Assembly: GCA_024763215.1 (NCBI GenBank) | Contig: JANTFX010000002.1 | Location: 1 to 64,000, forward strand | Reading direction: 5' to 3' | Length of the DNA: 64,000 bases | From: Candidatus Krumholzibacteriia bacterium | GTDB lineage: Bacteria > Krumholzibacteriota > Krumholzibacteriia > LZORAL124-64-63 | In this document: in pieces, positions 1 through 9,128 of the stretch | Layout: each line of letters opens with the position of its first letter | Position numbering within the stretch: position 1 is the stretch's first letter | Translations under genes and position numbers: made by a program | Notes under the pieces: model-generated | Told to the model about the DNA's origin: nothing | The model's database searches: none | The model's input: the letters and a program-made list of their open reading frames with translations, nothing else

Positions 1-1855
1 CCTGGGCGGCGATACCGGGCCCGTCCAGCTTCAGCTCCGCCAGCAATTCCTGGCGGGTCGCATGTTCCTGGAAATGGTCCGGGATGCCCAGACAGGCCAC
101 GCGGGGAGCCGCGGAGGCCTCCTGCCCGGCCGCCCATTCCAGGACCGCGGCGCCGAAGCCCCCCGCCCTGCTGTTCTCCTCGACGGTGACCACGTGGGTG
201 TGCTCGTTCCAGATACGCGCCAGGGCGGCCTCGTCCAGCGGCTTGATGAACCGCATATCGACGACCTCGGCGTTCACCCCGGCAACCGCCAGAGCCTTGG
301 CCGCTTCCAGGGCGGGGTAAACGACCGCACCCACCGCCAGCAGGCAGACGTCCTTGCCTGTGCGGAGAGTCTCCGACGTGCCCGGCGGCAGGGGCACTGC
401 CGGACCGGAAATGTCCACCCCCCTTCCGGCGCCCCGCGGATAGCGCAAGGCGCTGGGTCCGGCGTCATGGGCCAGGGCGGTGGCGAGCATGTGCCGCAGC
501 TGGTCCTCGTCACGCGGGGCCATCACCATCATCTGCGGCACCATCCGCAAAAACGTGAGGTCGAACACCCCATGGTGGGTGGGCCCGTCCTCCCCCACCA
601 CGCCCGCCCGGTCGACCGCGAAGACCACGGGCAGCTTCTGCAGCGCGACGTCGTGGATGATCTGGTCCAACGCCCGCTGCAGGAAGGTCGAATAGATCGC
701 CACGACCGGTTTCTGCCCCCGGCAGGCCAGACCGGCGGCGAAGGTGACGGCGTGCCCCTCGGCGATCCCCACATCGTGGCACCGGTTCGGAGCGACGTCC
801 CGCAGAAAGCTCAGGCCGGTGCCTGAGGGCATGGCCGCGGTGATCCCGTGGATACGCTCGTCCCCGGAGGCGATCTCGGCAAGGGTACGCCCGAAAACCC
901 CGGTGTAGGTCGGAACCTTGGGGGGCACGACCTTGATCCCTTCGGCCCGGTTGAACTTGCCCACGCCGTGGTAACGCTGGCCGTCCTGTTCGGCGAACTT
1001 GTACCCCTTGCCCTTGCTGGTGATCATGTGGACCAGGACTGGTCCCTTGAGCTTCTTGACCGCGCGCAGGGTGCGCATGACCACCGGCAGATCGTGGCCG
1101 TCGATGGGCCCGAAGTACTTGAAACCCAGCTCCTCGAACAGGATGGTGGGCACGACGAGCTGTTTCAGGCTTTCCTTGATCCGCCCGGCCAGGATCCGGG
1201 CCTTGCTCCCGTGGGGGATACGCCCCAGCAGGTCCCACAGGTCGGCCTCGAGCCGCAGGTAATGCTTGCCGCTGGTGATCCGGGTCAGGTACTTGGCGAT
1301 GGCGCCCACGTTGGGCGAAATGCTCATCTTGTTGTCGTTCAGTACCACGATGAGATCGGATTGCATCTGCCCGGCGTTGTTCAGCCCCTCGTAGGCCAGC
1401 CCGCCGGTCAACGCCCCGTCGCCGACCACGGCGATGACGGCATGGTCTTCCCCGCGGGCGTCGCGGGCGGCGGCGAAGCCCAGGGCGGCGCTGATGGCCG
1501 TGCTGGCATGCCCGACGCCGAACATGTCGTGGGGATTCTCGCTGCGCTTGGGGAACCCGGAGATCCCGTCCTTGGTCCGGAGGGTCGCGAAATTTTCCCG
1601 CCGCCCGGTCAAGAGCTTGTGCCCGTAGGCCTGATGGCCGACATCCCACAGGATCTTGTCGGTGGGCGAATGGAAGACCCGGTGCAGGGCCACCGTCAGC
1701 TCCACCACACCCAGACTGGCACCGAGATGCCCCCCGGACAGGGACACCGTATCGACGATTTCCTCACGCAACTCGTCGCACAGCAGGTTCAATTCCTGCA
1801 GCGAGAGCTGGCTCAGATCCTCGGGGCTGTTGATCCTCGGCAATACCGGCTCCAT
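1..1855 (-). CDS. dxs: 1-deoxy-D-xylulose-5-phosphate synthase (3' end cut by window edge)
   Basis: Thiamine-diphosphate enzyme that condenses pyruvate and glyceraldehyde 3-phosphate in the first step of the MEP isoprenoid pathway. 618 codons are visible, close to the usual 620-640, so only the last few residues lie outside the window. Seen: the N-terminal GGHLGASLGVVELT block, the ThDP-binding GDGALTGG with downstream LNNAG, the AEGHAVTFAAGLA catalytic-glutamate region, and a C-terminal transketolase domain with PLPPGTSE. The ATG at 1855 is preceded by AGGGAAAGGATC. It follows the DUF212 gene by 48 bp and a prenyl synthase, a common arrangement in which precursor supply and prenyl-chain elongation are co-expressed. 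The family assignment is secure. Confidence 0.95.
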   Translation of the reverse strand, partial: MEPVLPRINSPEDLSQLSLQELNLLCDELREEIVDTVSLSGGHLGASLGVVELTVALHRVFHSPTDKILWDVGHQAYGHKLLTGRRENFATLRTKDGISGFPKRSENPHDMFGVGHASTAISAALGFAAARDARGEDHAVIAVVGDGALTGGLAYEGLNNAGQMQSDLIVVLNDNKMSISPNVGAIAKYLTRITSGKHYLRLEADLWDLLGRIPHGSKARILAGRIKESLKQLVVPTILFEELGFKYFGPIDGHDLPVVMRTLRAVKKLKGPVLVHMITSKGKGYKFAEQDGQRYHGVGKFNRAEGIKVVPPKVPTYTGVFGRTLAEIASGDERIHGITAAMPSGTGLSFLRDVAPNRCHDVGIAEGHAVTFAAGLACRGQKPVVAIYSTFLQRALDQIIHDVALQKLPVVFAVDRAGVVGEDGPTHHGVFDLTFLRMVPQMMVMAPRDEDQLRHMLATALAHDAGPSALRYPRGAGRGVDISGPAVPLPPGTSETLRTGKDVCLLAVGAVVYPALEAAKALAVAGVNAEVVDMRFIKPLDEAALARIWNEHTHVVTVEENSRAGGFGAAVLEWAAGQEASAAPRVACLGIPDHFQEHATRQELLAELKLDGPGIAAQ

Positions 1856-1903
1856 GCCGATCCTTTCCCTGGCGGCTTTTCTCATCCTGATCGCCGGTAA
1901 AGG

Positions 1904-2359
1904 TTAACCCGGTCTCACACCGAACGCCAGAGCGAAAAGGGCCCCCAGGCACACGCCCATCAGCATATGGGCAGGATGGTGGCTGCGGGGATCCAGATAG
2001 GCCATGGCGCGGCGCACCAGCCGCTGCGATATCTCCATCCTGTCCAGCACCAGGAACAGGGCCCGCTGCTGCTCCACGGCGGCGCCCCCCAGCTTCAGGC
2101 CGTCGTGGATCCCGATAACGGCGAACACGAGGGCAAAGCCGGCTTCCGGACTGGACCAGCCGCAGCGGATGATCACCATGGTCAGCAGGCAGGTCGAGGT
2201 GGAGGCGGCGAGGCTGGGCAAGCCGGAACTCTGGAAAAGCACGAAGAGGGGGAGCCCTCGCCGGGGGATGGCGTAGAGGATCAGCTTGAAAACCTGGCAG
2301 AAGGCCCCGCAGGCCAGCACCACAGCCCAGATCGGAACCTGGTCCCCGCCCCCGGTCAT
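1904..2359 (-). CDS. Divergent PAP2 family (DUF212/YuiD-like) membrane protein with a degenerate active site
   Basis: A 151-aa, mostly hydrophobic protein. The start is the ATG of an ATGA overlap with the prenyl synthase stop, so the two are translationally coupled. Its layout matches DUF212/YuiD: an N-terminal membrane segment (WAVVLACGAFCQVFKLILYA), a small glycine-proline motif, a second hydrophobic stretch ending ALVFAVIGIHD, and a C-terminal HHP...GVCLGALFAL segment. In YuiD the central motif reads GGMPSSHSA. Here it is SGLPSLAAS, so the histidine expected from PAP2 chemistry is replaced by alanine. The C-terminal histidine is kept. Placement between an isoprenoid chain elongase and dxs suggests a role near polyprenyl phosphates, but loss of the catalytic residue makes phosphatase activity doubtful. 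The family call is by resemblance only. Confidence 0.65.
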   Translation of the reverse strand: MTGGGDQVPIWAVVLACGAFCQVFKLILYAIPRRGLPLFVLFQSSGLPSLAASTSTCLLTMVIIRCGWSSPEAGFALVFAVIGIHDGLKLGGAAVEQQRALFLVLDRMEISQRLVRRAMAYLDPRSHHPAHMLMGVCLGALFALAFGVRPG

Positions 2360-3270
2360 GCCGCCCGCTGCCACAGGAAGGCGGCCAGGGCCTGCAGCAG
2401 GCCGGCCGCGGGGTTTGACGGCAGGACCTCGACCAGGATCCCGCAACCGGTCCGGCCATATTCCGTGGTGATCTGCCGCGCCTCATCTGCTCCCAGGGCG
2501 CGGATCCAGGTGGCTTTGCCAGCGGCCTGGTCCTTGCCGGGCGTTTTACCCAGGCTGCCGGCATCGCCTTCCAGATCCAGGAGGTCGTCGGCCCCCTGGA
2601 AGGCCAGTCCCAGAGCCTGGCCCGCTCGTTCCAGGGTCGCCAGGGAAGATGCCTTCGCCCCGGCCAGGCGCGCGCCCGCCAGCAGGGAAACGGTGATCAG
2701 GGCGCCGGTCTTCAGCCGGTGGATCCGCGTGACCTCATCAGGGCCTACCCGGCTGCCCTCGGCGTCGAGGTCGAGCTGCTGCCCGCCGACCATCCCGGCC
2801 GGCCCGACCGCGGCCGCGGCCTCGGCCACCACCTCGGCAGCCCTCCCTCCGGCGGCGCGAGCCAGCCAGTTGAAGCCCAGGGCCTGCAGGCCGTCCCCGG
2901 CCAGGATGGCCGTGGCCTCATCGAAGGCCACGTGGCAGGTCGGGCGCCCCCGCCGCAGGACATCGTCATCCATGGCCGGCAGGTCATCGTGGATCAAGGA
3001 GTAGGTATGAAGGCATTCCAGGCCGCAGGCAGCCCGCAGGACGTCCGCGGGCGGGGCCGGCACATCGGCAGAATCCCCCGCCATCAAGGCCTGCCACGTC
3101 CACAGGACGAGGATGGGCCGCAGCCGCTTGCCGCCGCCCAGCAGGCTGTGCGCCATGGCCTGCCGCAACCGCTCGGGGATTCCTTCCTCTTCGGCCAGAA
3201 AACCAGCCAGGGCGTGGTCCACCTCCCCCTTGGCCCGGGACAGGGCCTCCTGGAGATCAATCGAGCCCAT
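2356..3270 (-). CDS. ispA: Polyprenyl (farnesyl/geranylgeranyl) diphosphate synthase
   Basis: A short-chain trans-prenyl diphosphate synthase of 304 aa that condenses isopentenyl diphosphate with allylic diphosphates. Seen in order: GGGKRLRPILVLW near residue 47, the first aspartate-rich motif DDLPAMDDD followed by RRGRPTCH, GGQQLDL, and the second aspartate motif ADDLLD followed by GKTPGKD. The start overlaps the end of folD by 14 bp, and the stop overlaps the next gene by four bases. The folD-ispA-(DUF212)-dxs order resembles the usual xse-ispA-dxs arrangement. Whether the product is C15 or C20 cannot be settled by eye. Confidence 0.92.
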   Translation of the reverse strand: MGSIDLQEALSRAKGEVDHALAGFLAEEEGIPERLRQAMAHSLLGGGKRLRPILVLWTWQALMAGDSADVPAPPADVLRAACGLECLHTYSLIHDDLPAMDDDVLRRGRPTCHVAFDEATAILAGDGLQALGFNWLARAAGGRAAEVVAEAAAAVGPAGMVGGQQLDLDAEGSRVGPDEVTRIHRLKTGALITVSLLAGARLAGAKASSLATLERAGQALGLAFQGADDLLDLEGDAGSLGKTPGKDQAAGKATWIRALGADEARQITTEYGRTGCGILVEVLPSNPAAGLLQALAAFLWQRAA

Positions 3271-4147
3271 GCCAACCCTCGGCGCGCGCCATGGCTTCGC
3301 AGGTGTTCTCCATCAACATGGCGATGGTCATGGGGCCCACCCCGCCGGGAACCGGCGTCAGCGCCGCCACATGCCCCATGAGGGCTTCGCTGTCCACGTC
3401 CCCCACCAGCCGGGTTCCCTTGGGAGAGGCCGGATCCTCGATGCGGTTGATGCCCACGTCGATCACCACCGCCCCTTTCGGGATGACGTCCGGGCCCAGG
3501 GCCCGCGGCACCCCCATGGAAGCCACGACGATGTCGGCGTTGGTCAGGGCCCGCCCCAGGTCGGGCGTGCGGCTGTGGCACATGGTCACGGTGGCATCGC
3601 CGACGGAGCCCTTGAGGTTCAGCAGCAGAGCCAGAGGCCTGCCCACGATGACGCTGCGACCGACCACCGAGACCATCTTCCCGGCGGTGCCGATGCCGTA
3701 GTGGCTCAATATGCGCAGGATCCCCTTGGGGGTGCAGGGGATAAAACGGGGCTGGCCGGCCACCAGACGGCCCAGGTTCTCCGGATGAAACCCGTCGACA
3801 TCCTTGGCCGGATCCACCGCCTGCAGAACGGTATCCTGGTCCAGTTGGGGCGGCAACGGCAACTGGATCAGGATACCGTCGATGGTCGGGTCCGCGTTGA
3901 GTTCCCGGACCAGAACCAGGGCTTCCTCCGTGGTGGTCGTGGCCGGAAGGCGATGGGTCACGTGGTGCAGGCCCAGCCTGGCGCAAGCCTTTTCCTTGTG
4001 CCGCACATACACCCGCGAGGCTGGGTCATCGCCGATGAGCACCACGGCCAGACCCGGAGCCCGGGGAGCCGCGGCCAGGCGTTCCGCCAGGTTCTCCAGC
4101 ACCCGGTCCCGTACGGCCGTCCCCTTGAGCAACATGGTATCCATCAC
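3257..4147 (-). CDS. folD: Bifunctional methylenetetrahydrofolate dehydrogenase/cyclohydrolase FolD
   Basis: Interconverts 5,10-methylene-, methenyl- and 10-formyl-tetrahydrofolate, supplying one-carbon units. It is 296 aa, the normal length. Seen: YVRHKEKAC with the catalytic lysine near residue 55, DGILIQLPLPPQ, KDVDGFHPEN, PCTPKGI, the Rossmann motif VVGRSVIVGRP, and PGGVGPMT near the C-terminus. The chosen start is the first ATG of MMDTMLLKG; the ATG three codons later is equally possible. It lies 12 bp after rny and overlaps the prenyl synthase, so it belongs to one long operon. Confidence 0.95.
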   Translation of the reverse strand: MMDTMLLKGTAVRDRVLENLAERLAAAPRAPGLAVVLIGDDPASRVYVRHKEKACARLGLHHVTHRLPATTTTEEALVLVRELNADPTIDGILIQLPLPPQLDQDTVLQAVDPAKDVDGFHPENLGRLVAGQPRFIPCTPKGILRILSHYGIGTAGKMVSVVGRSVIVGRPLALLLNLKGSVGDATVTMCHSRTPDLGRALTNADIVVASMGVPRALGPDVIPKGAVVIDVGINRIEDPASPKGTRLVGDVDSEALMGHVAALTPVPGGVGPMTIAMLMENTCEAMARAEGWHGLD

Positions 4148-4159
4148 TTCACCCCACTT

Positions 4160-5722
4160 CTATTTGGCGTAGGCGGTCGCCCTCGTCTCCCGGATGACCA
4201 TGATCCTGATCTGGCCCGGGTACTCCAGCTCCCCTTCGATGCGGCGGCTGATCTCCTCGGCCAGCACGGCCGCCTCGGCATCGGTAACCCGGTTGTGATC
4301 CACCAGGATCCTTACCTCGCGACCGGCCTGGATGGCGTAGGATTTTTCCACTCCGGGGAAACTCTCGGCGATGGTTTCCAGGTTTTCCAGCCGCTGGACG
4401 TATGAGTCCAGGCTTTCCCGCCGGGCGCCGGGCCGCGAGGCCGACACGGCGTCGGCGGCGGCCGTGATGAAGGTGTACGGCGAGGTGGCCTCGATGTCCT
4501 GATGGTGGCCGCCGACCGCGTTGACCACGGTGTCGTTCTCCCCGTACTTGCGGCACAGCCTGGCTCCGATCAGGGCATGAGGACCTTCGACCTCGTGGTC
4601 GGCCGCCTTGCCGATGTCGTGCAGGAAGCCGCAGCGCCGCGCCAGGCGGGAGTCCAACCCCAGCTCGTCCGCGATCACCCCGGCCACTGCCGCCACCTCC
4701 CGCGCGTGGTTGAGCAGGTTCTGCCCGTAGCTGGTCCGGTAATCGAGGCGGCCGATGTAGGGGTACAGCTCGGGGCGGATGGCCTGCAGGCCGATTTCCA
4801 GGCAGGCCTGCTCCCCGGTCTCCCTGATCTTCTCATGCACCTCGGCACCGGTCTTGCGCACGATCTCCTCGATCCGGCCCGGATGGATCCGGCCGTCGCG
4901 GACCAGGATTTCCAGGGACTGCCGGGCGATCTCCCGGCGCACCGGATCGAACCCGGAGACGATGACCGCCCCGGGGGTGTCGTCGATGATGACGTCGATG
5001 CCCGTGGCCAGTTCGAAGGCCCGGATGTTGCGGCCCTCACGCCCGATGATGCGCCCCTTCATGTCGTCACTGGGCAGATCCACCACCGACACCGTGCTCT
5101 CGGCCACATGTTCGGAAGCATAGCGCTGGACGGCTAGGCTGAGGATGCGGATGGATTCCCGGCGGGAGGCGCGCTCGGTTTCTTCGCGGACCTGCTGGAT
5201 GGTGCGTGCCGCGGCCAACCGCGCCTCGTTGACCATGCTCTCCATCAACTGGCGTTTGGCGCTGTCGGCCGTCATGCCGGCGATGCGTTCCAGCTTGAGG
5301 TTCTGTTCGGCCAGGATGCGGTCCAGTTCGGCGCGGTCACGCACAAGGGCGGTCTGCCGCGACCCGAGCTCATCCTCCAGAGCCACCAGCCGGGCCTCCT
5401 TCTTGTCGATGAAGGCCACCTTCTTGTCCAGGTTCTCCTCCCGCAGATCCAGGGCGTCGAGGCGGCGGCGGTTCTCCTTGCGCAGGAGCTCGGTCTCGGC
5501 CTCGAACTGGCGCCGTGCCTCGAACAGCTCCTCCTTGGCTTCGAGCTTGGCGCTCTTGATCAAGCCTTCCGCTTCCCGGGCCGCCTCCTGCAGCATGCTC
5601 TCGATGCGCAGGTTGGCCTGACCGTGCCGCGCCTCGTACCGTTTCTTGAAAAACAGCCAACCGGCGAGGAAACCGAGGCCAACGGCCACGGCAACTATGA
5701 GGTACTGAGGAATCGGTGGCAT
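4160..5722 (-). CDS. rny: Ribonuclease Y (RNase Y)
   Basis: A membrane-anchored endoribonuclease that initiates mRNA decay. The 520-aa protein has one N-terminal membrane segment (PQYLIVAVAVGLGFLAGWLF), a long charged coiled coil to about residue 200, a KH RNA-binding domain with MKGRIIGREGRNIRAFE, and an HD phosphohydrolase domain with FLHDIGKAADHE. The ATG at 5722 is used because GGGGAG lies five bases upstream; a GTG six bases earlier is possible. Directly upstream is a probable 6S RNA and zapA; downstream is folD. RNase Y together with RNase III (also in this window) suggests RNA turnover unlike the E. coli RNase E system. Confidence 0.95.
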   Translation of the reverse strand: MPPIPQYLIVAVAVGLGFLAGWLFFKKRYEARHGQANLRIESMLQEAAREAEGLIKSAKLEAKEELFEARRQFEAETELLRKENRRRLDALDLREENLDKKVAFIDKKEARLVALEDELGSRQTALVRDRAELDRILAEQNLKLERIAGMTADSAKRQLMESMVNEARLAAARTIQQVREETERASRRESIRILSLAVQRYASEHVAESTVSVVDLPSDDMKGRIIGREGRNIRAFELATGIDVIIDDTPGAVIVSGFDPVRREIARQSLEILVRDGRIHPGRIEEIVRKTGAEVHEKIRETGEQACLEIGLQAIRPELYPYIGRLDYRTSYGQNLLNHAREVAAVAGVIADELGLDSRLARRCGFLHDIGKAADHEVEGPHALIGARLCRKYGENDTVVNAVGGHHQDIEATSPYTFITAAADAVSASRPGARRESLDSYVQRLENLETIAESFPGVEKSYAIQAGREVRILVDHNRVTDAEAAVLAEEISRRIEGELEYPGQIRIMVIRETRATAYAK

Positions 5723-5824
5723 GACCACTCCCCATGCATGTGTGGTGATTTATCGAGATCCGGGCCCATGGCCGCCGGCAGCAAGACGCTGACCAGCGTC
5801 GACAAACCGGATCAAGGAAGGAAT

Positions 5825-5968
5825 CAAGGCGGGAAAGCATCCCCGCCCGGTCGTGTGAGTCGGAAGCAACTGAACCGTGTTGCTTCAGGTGGGTTCCCTG
5901 TCTCAGGATCCGATTGTCCTCGCCAGGAGGCAAAATCATCACCTGCGAACGCCGGGATCCCCTTGGTG
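5825..5968 (-). ncRNA. ssrS: Probable 6S RNA (SsrS)
   Basis: The 266-bp gap between zapA and rny holds no open frame but has strong RNA structure on the minus strand. Distant CAGGTG (about 5946) and CACCTG (about 5887) can pair. GAAGCAAC pairs with GTTGCTTC around an 8-nt loop (about 5862-5885). AUCCC near the 5' end can pair with GGGAU near the 3' end, closing the molecule. The segment GGGAACCCACCTG and the 5' GTTCGCAGG resemble conserved 6S elements, and 6S RNA typically sits just downstream of zapA. A 3' hairpin GGCGGG/CCCGCC follows. The ends are approximate, and about 144 nt is slightly short for 6S. The name rests on synteny and motifs, not on a covariance search. Confidence 0.55.
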
Positions 5969-5994
5969 AAGTGTTGGCTCACTTGTACGACGCA

Positions 5995-6324
5995 TCACGT
6001 GCCGGGCAGGGCGTTGTCGCATTCGTCCTCGGCAGAAGAAAGCCCCATTTCAGCATCCAGCAACCGGGCCATCTGAATCGATCTATCTTCCAATGCCGCC
6101 TCTGTTTCCAGACGCAGCCTCTTCTCGCGGAGCAATTCGTCGGCGATGTTCACGGCGGCAAGGATGGCGACCTTGCCCAGCGCCGCGGCGGAAACCTTGC
6201 CGGCCACCTCCTGCATGCGCTCATCGACGAATCGCGCCACTTCCCGGACATATTCCGGGTCCGCATCCCCTTTCAGGGTGTATTCAGAGCCGTAGATGGT
6301 CACTGTCACGCTTGCAGGTTCCAA
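5995..6324 (-). CDS. zapA: Cell division protein ZapA
   Basis: A small FtsZ-ring-associated protein of 109 aa. The N-terminus (VTVTIYGSEYTLKGDADPEY) forms the typical ZapA strand-turn-strand, followed by VREVARFVDERM and a long helix IADELLREKRLRLETEAALE suited to coiled-coil tetramerisation. The start is TTG at 6324, with GAGGAAG eight bases upstream. A downstream GTG (6309) would remove five residues. It follows a ZapB-like coiled-coil gene and precedes the probable 6S RNA. The pair suggests Z-ring bundling factors made together. Confidence 0.88.
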   Translation of the reverse strand: MEPASVTVTIYGSEYTLKGDADPEYVREVARFVDERMQEVAGKVSAAALGKVAILAAVNIADELLREKRLRLETEAALEDRSIQMARLLDAEMGLSSAEDECDNALPGT

Positions 6325-6360
6325 TGCGACCGCTTCCTCGTCCGGATCGGAAATGCAGGT

Positions 6361-6630
6361 CTAGCCGAGAGCTTCCAGTTTCTCGAGCAGACCTCCGACC
6401 TTGGTCTCGATTTCCTTCCGCTTCTCTTCGTACTCATCGGCCCGGACCACTTCCTGCCGGGCCTGTTCCAGCTCATTGTTCAAGCGCCTGATGGTCTCAT
6501 CCGCGTCCGCCGCCGCTGATTGCAGCTCCACGCAACGCTTTTTCAGGCTTTCGTTTTCGGCCCGCAGTTCCTTGATCAGGCCGACGGCGGCCATGACCTT
6601 CGCTTCCAGGATTCCGAGCTTCGTCTCCAT
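6361..6630 (-). CDS. ZapB-like coiled-coil cell division protein
   Basis: An 89-aa protein that is almost entirely one predicted coiled coil: heptad-like leucines and charged residues run from LGILEAKVMAAVGLIKELRA through to GGLLEKLEALG. No catalytic motif or membrane segment is visible. Its position immediately before zapA, and its size, fit the ZapB/septum-associated family, which bridges ZapA to other division proteins. Coiled coils match many proteins by composition, so the call rests mainly on context. Confidence 0.65.
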   Translation of the reverse strand: METKLGILEAKVMAAVGLIKELRAENESLKKRCVELQSAAADADETIRRLNNELEQARQEVVRADEYEEKRKEIETKVGGLLEKLEALG

Positions 6631-6671
6631 GACTCCCTGTTCTTCCGTGATTGAGGTTGTTCACGTCTCTA

Positions 6672-9128
6672 TCAGGCCCGGGGCAAGATGCCGAACTGGC
6701 CTGCGAGGGCCTTGAGGACCTCGGCGATGGCCTTGTCCACGGCCTTCCCTTTCAAGTTACCCTTGCTGGATTGGAACTTCAAGCGAATTCCATAGGCCGA
6801 TTTTCCCTCCGGCAGGCCCTTGCCCTGGAAAACATCGAAAAGCTCCTGCCCCACCAGCAGGGGCCCGGCCGCTTCCTTGATGGCGCGGGTGATCTGCCGG
6901 TAGGACACCTCCGGGCCCACCAGCAGGGAAAGGTCGCGCGTGGCGCCGGGGAACCGGGAGAAGGGCCTGTAACGCAGCGGGGCGGGTTCCAGGTCCAGGG
7001 CATCGAGCTGGATCTCTGCCACGGCCAGCGGCTGATCCAGGTCGAAATTACGCAGGATGCGGTCCGAGACCATCCCCATGGCCCCCAGCTTACGGCCCTG
7101 CCCGTCGGTAATGGCCATCTGCAGGCCTGAAGCCAACCAGCCCACCGATGCATCCGTGTCAAGCCCCGCCTCCAGCCGCAGCAACCGGCGCAAATTGCGC
7201 AACATGGCCTTGACGGCCAGGAATCCCTCCGGCAGACCGCCGATACCCGGCTTGTCAAGCCCCGCCACCGCGAGCTGCAGCATGAGCGGCTCGGCCGGCA
7301 GGAGGGCCTCGTCGGGGTGCCTGGGCTTCCGTCCATGGGCCACACCGGGCAGGTAGACCCGGTTGACCTGGAAGAAGCGCAAGGGAACCTCGGCCTGGGC
7401 GTTGAGGTTGCGTCGGACCACATCCAGCAGGGAAGGCAGAAGGCTGGTTCGCAGCAGGGTTTCCCCGCCCTGCCTGGGGTTGACCACGGCCAGCATCTGC
7501 CGGCGCGGGTCATCCTCCGCCATAGCCAACCTGTCAGGATCGTCGGAAGCCCCAAAGGAGGAGGTCACGATTTCGTGGTACCCTGCGTCCACCAGATACC
7601 GGCGCACATGCCCGAGGACCGTTTCGGTCCGGCCCCTGCGCCCGCCCCCTGAGCCGCGGAACGGCCCCTCCCTCTGGATCCTGTCCAGGCCGTAGCTGCG
7701 GGCGATCTCCTCGATGAGGTCGATTTCCTGCAGCAGATCCCGGCGGAAGGAAGGCACCTCCACCATCATGTTCACAGCATTGGCGTTGCGGGCCTTGTCG
7801 TTGCCCATGGGCTGGACCTTCAGCCCCAGCCCCTGCAGGAGTTGGGCGGCCTGACCGGTGGACATATCCGTGCCCAGCACGCGGTTGACCTGCCAGATGC
7901 GCAACGGCAGGGGTTCGGCAGGCTTGCGGTCCGGGTCCTGCCGGTCGGCCCAGTCCTTGACGATCACCCCGCCGGCGTGTTCCTGGATCAGGTAGAGGGC
8001 CCGCTGGGCGGCCTTCTCCACCATTTCCCAGTCCGCACCACGCTCGAAGCGGTAGCTGCTCTCGCTGATCAGGCCGAGTCCGCGGCTGGTGGCCCTGACC
8101 AGGGAAGGGTTGAAGAAGGCGCTTTCCAGGACCAGCGAGGTCGTCTGCTCGCTGATCACGCTGTTGGCCAGGCCCATGACTCCCGCCAGCGCCACCGGCC
8201 CCTGCTTGTCGTTGATCAGGAGCGTATCGGGCCCGACTTCGCGTTCGGCGTCATCGAGCGTCCGCACCACGGTCTTGCGGCCGGCCCGCCCGACCTTCAG
8301 GACCGAACCCTGGAGCTTGTCGCGGTCGAAGGCATGCAGGGGCTGGCCCATCTCGAAGAGGACGTAGTTGGTGATATCGACCAGGTTGTTGATGGGCCGG
8401 CTGCCGACGGCCAGCAAGCGGCGCTGCATCCAGTCGGGGCTGGGCCCGACCTCGACCGAGCCGGCGCCGAAGGCCATGTAACGCGGGCAGTCGCCGTAAT
8501 CGTCGATCTTGACCTGCAGCCCCAGCTTGTCCCCGCGCCGCGGCGAATTCCAGAGGGCGGGGAAGGAAACCTTGGTGCCGTAGATCGCCGCCACTTCCCG
8601 GGCCACCCCGATATGGCTGAGCCAGTCGGGCCGGTTGGGTGTCACTTCGATATCCAGCACCGTATCGCTGAACCCGTAGAGTTCATCGGCGCTGGTCCCT
8701 GGCGGCAAGCTCGTGGTCAGTTCCATGATGCCCGAGGAATCCCCGTCCAGATCCAACTCGGAAGCCGAACAGATCATCCCGCGGCTCTCCTGCCCCCTGA
8801 TCCGGGACTTCTTGATCTTGACCCCGCCCGGCAGCACGGCGCCGACCCGGGCCAGCAACACCGTCAGGCCGGCCCGCACGTTGGGGGCGCCGCAAACCAC
8901 GGGCACGGGTTCGCCGCTGCCGTCATCGACCCTGCACACGCTCAAGCGGTCGGCATCCGGATGCTTGCCCTGCTCCAGGACCCGGGCGACCACCACGCCG
9001 GGAAATTCCCGCCGGTACTCCTCGATGCCCTCGACGTTCAAGCCGGCGGCCGTGAGCTTGGCCGCCAGGGCCACCGGGTCGTCGTCCCACGCGACGTATT
9101 CTCGCAACCAGTCCAGACTGATTTTCAC
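6672..9128 (-). CDS. pheT: Phenylalanyl-tRNA synthetase beta subunit
   Basis: The large subunit of the heterotetrameric enzyme that charges tRNA-Phe; it edits mischarged tyrosine. At 818 aa it has the full domain set: N-terminal half-domain MKISLDWLREYV, a tRNA-binding OB fold (about residues 40-150), the B3/B4 editing region with HAFDRDKL, the B5 domain, a catalytic-like domain, and a C-terminal ferredoxin-fold anticodon-binding domain starting near FSRFPGATRDLSLLV. The start is a GTG that overlaps the pheS stop (GTGA), so synthesis of the two subunits is coupled. Confidence 0.97.
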   Translation of the reverse strand: MKISLDWLREYVAWDDDPVALAAKLTAAGLNVEGIEEYRREFPGVVVARVLEQGKHPDADRLSVCRVDDGSGEPVPVVCGAPNVRAGLTVLLARVGAVLPGGVKIKKSRIRGQESRGMICSASELDLDGDSSGIMELTTSLPPGTSADELYGFSDTVLDIEVTPNRPDWLSHIGVAREVAAIYGTKVSFPALWNSPRRGDKLGLQVKIDDYGDCPRYMAFGAGSVEVGPSPDWMQRRLLAVGSRPINNLVDITNYVLFEMGQPLHAFDRDKLQGSVLKVGRAGRKTVVRTLDDAEREVGPDTLLINDKQGPVALAGVMGLANSVISEQTTSLVLESAFFNPSLVRATSRGLGLISESSYRFERGADWEMVEKAAQRALYLIQEHAGGVIVKDWADRQDPDRKPAEPLPLRIWQVNRVLGTDMSTGQAAQLLQGLGLKVQPMGNDKARNANAVNMMVEVPSFRRDLLQEIDLIEEIARSYGLDRIQREGPFRGSGGGRRGRTETVLGHVRRYLVDAGYHEIVTSSFGASDDPDRLAMAEDDPRRQMLAVVNPRQGGETLLRTSLLPSLLDVVRRNLNAQAEVPLRFFQVNRVYLPGVAHGRKPRHPDEALLPAEPLMLQLAVAGLDKPGIGGLPEGFLAVKAMLRNLRRLLRLEAGLDTDASVGWLASGLQMAITDGQGRKLGAMGMVSDRILRNFDLDQPLAVAEIQLDALDLEPAPLRYRPFSRFPGATRDLSLLVGPEVSYRQITRAIKEAAGPLLVGQELFDVFQGKGLPEGKSAYGIRLKFQSSKGNLKGKAVDKAIAEVLKALAGQFGILPRA

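Noticed and set aside
5761..5824. Palindrome GACGCT-GGTC-AGCGTC before rny as a terminator
   Set aside because: The 6-bp stem is not followed by a T-tract and lies in the rny leader; no clear function.
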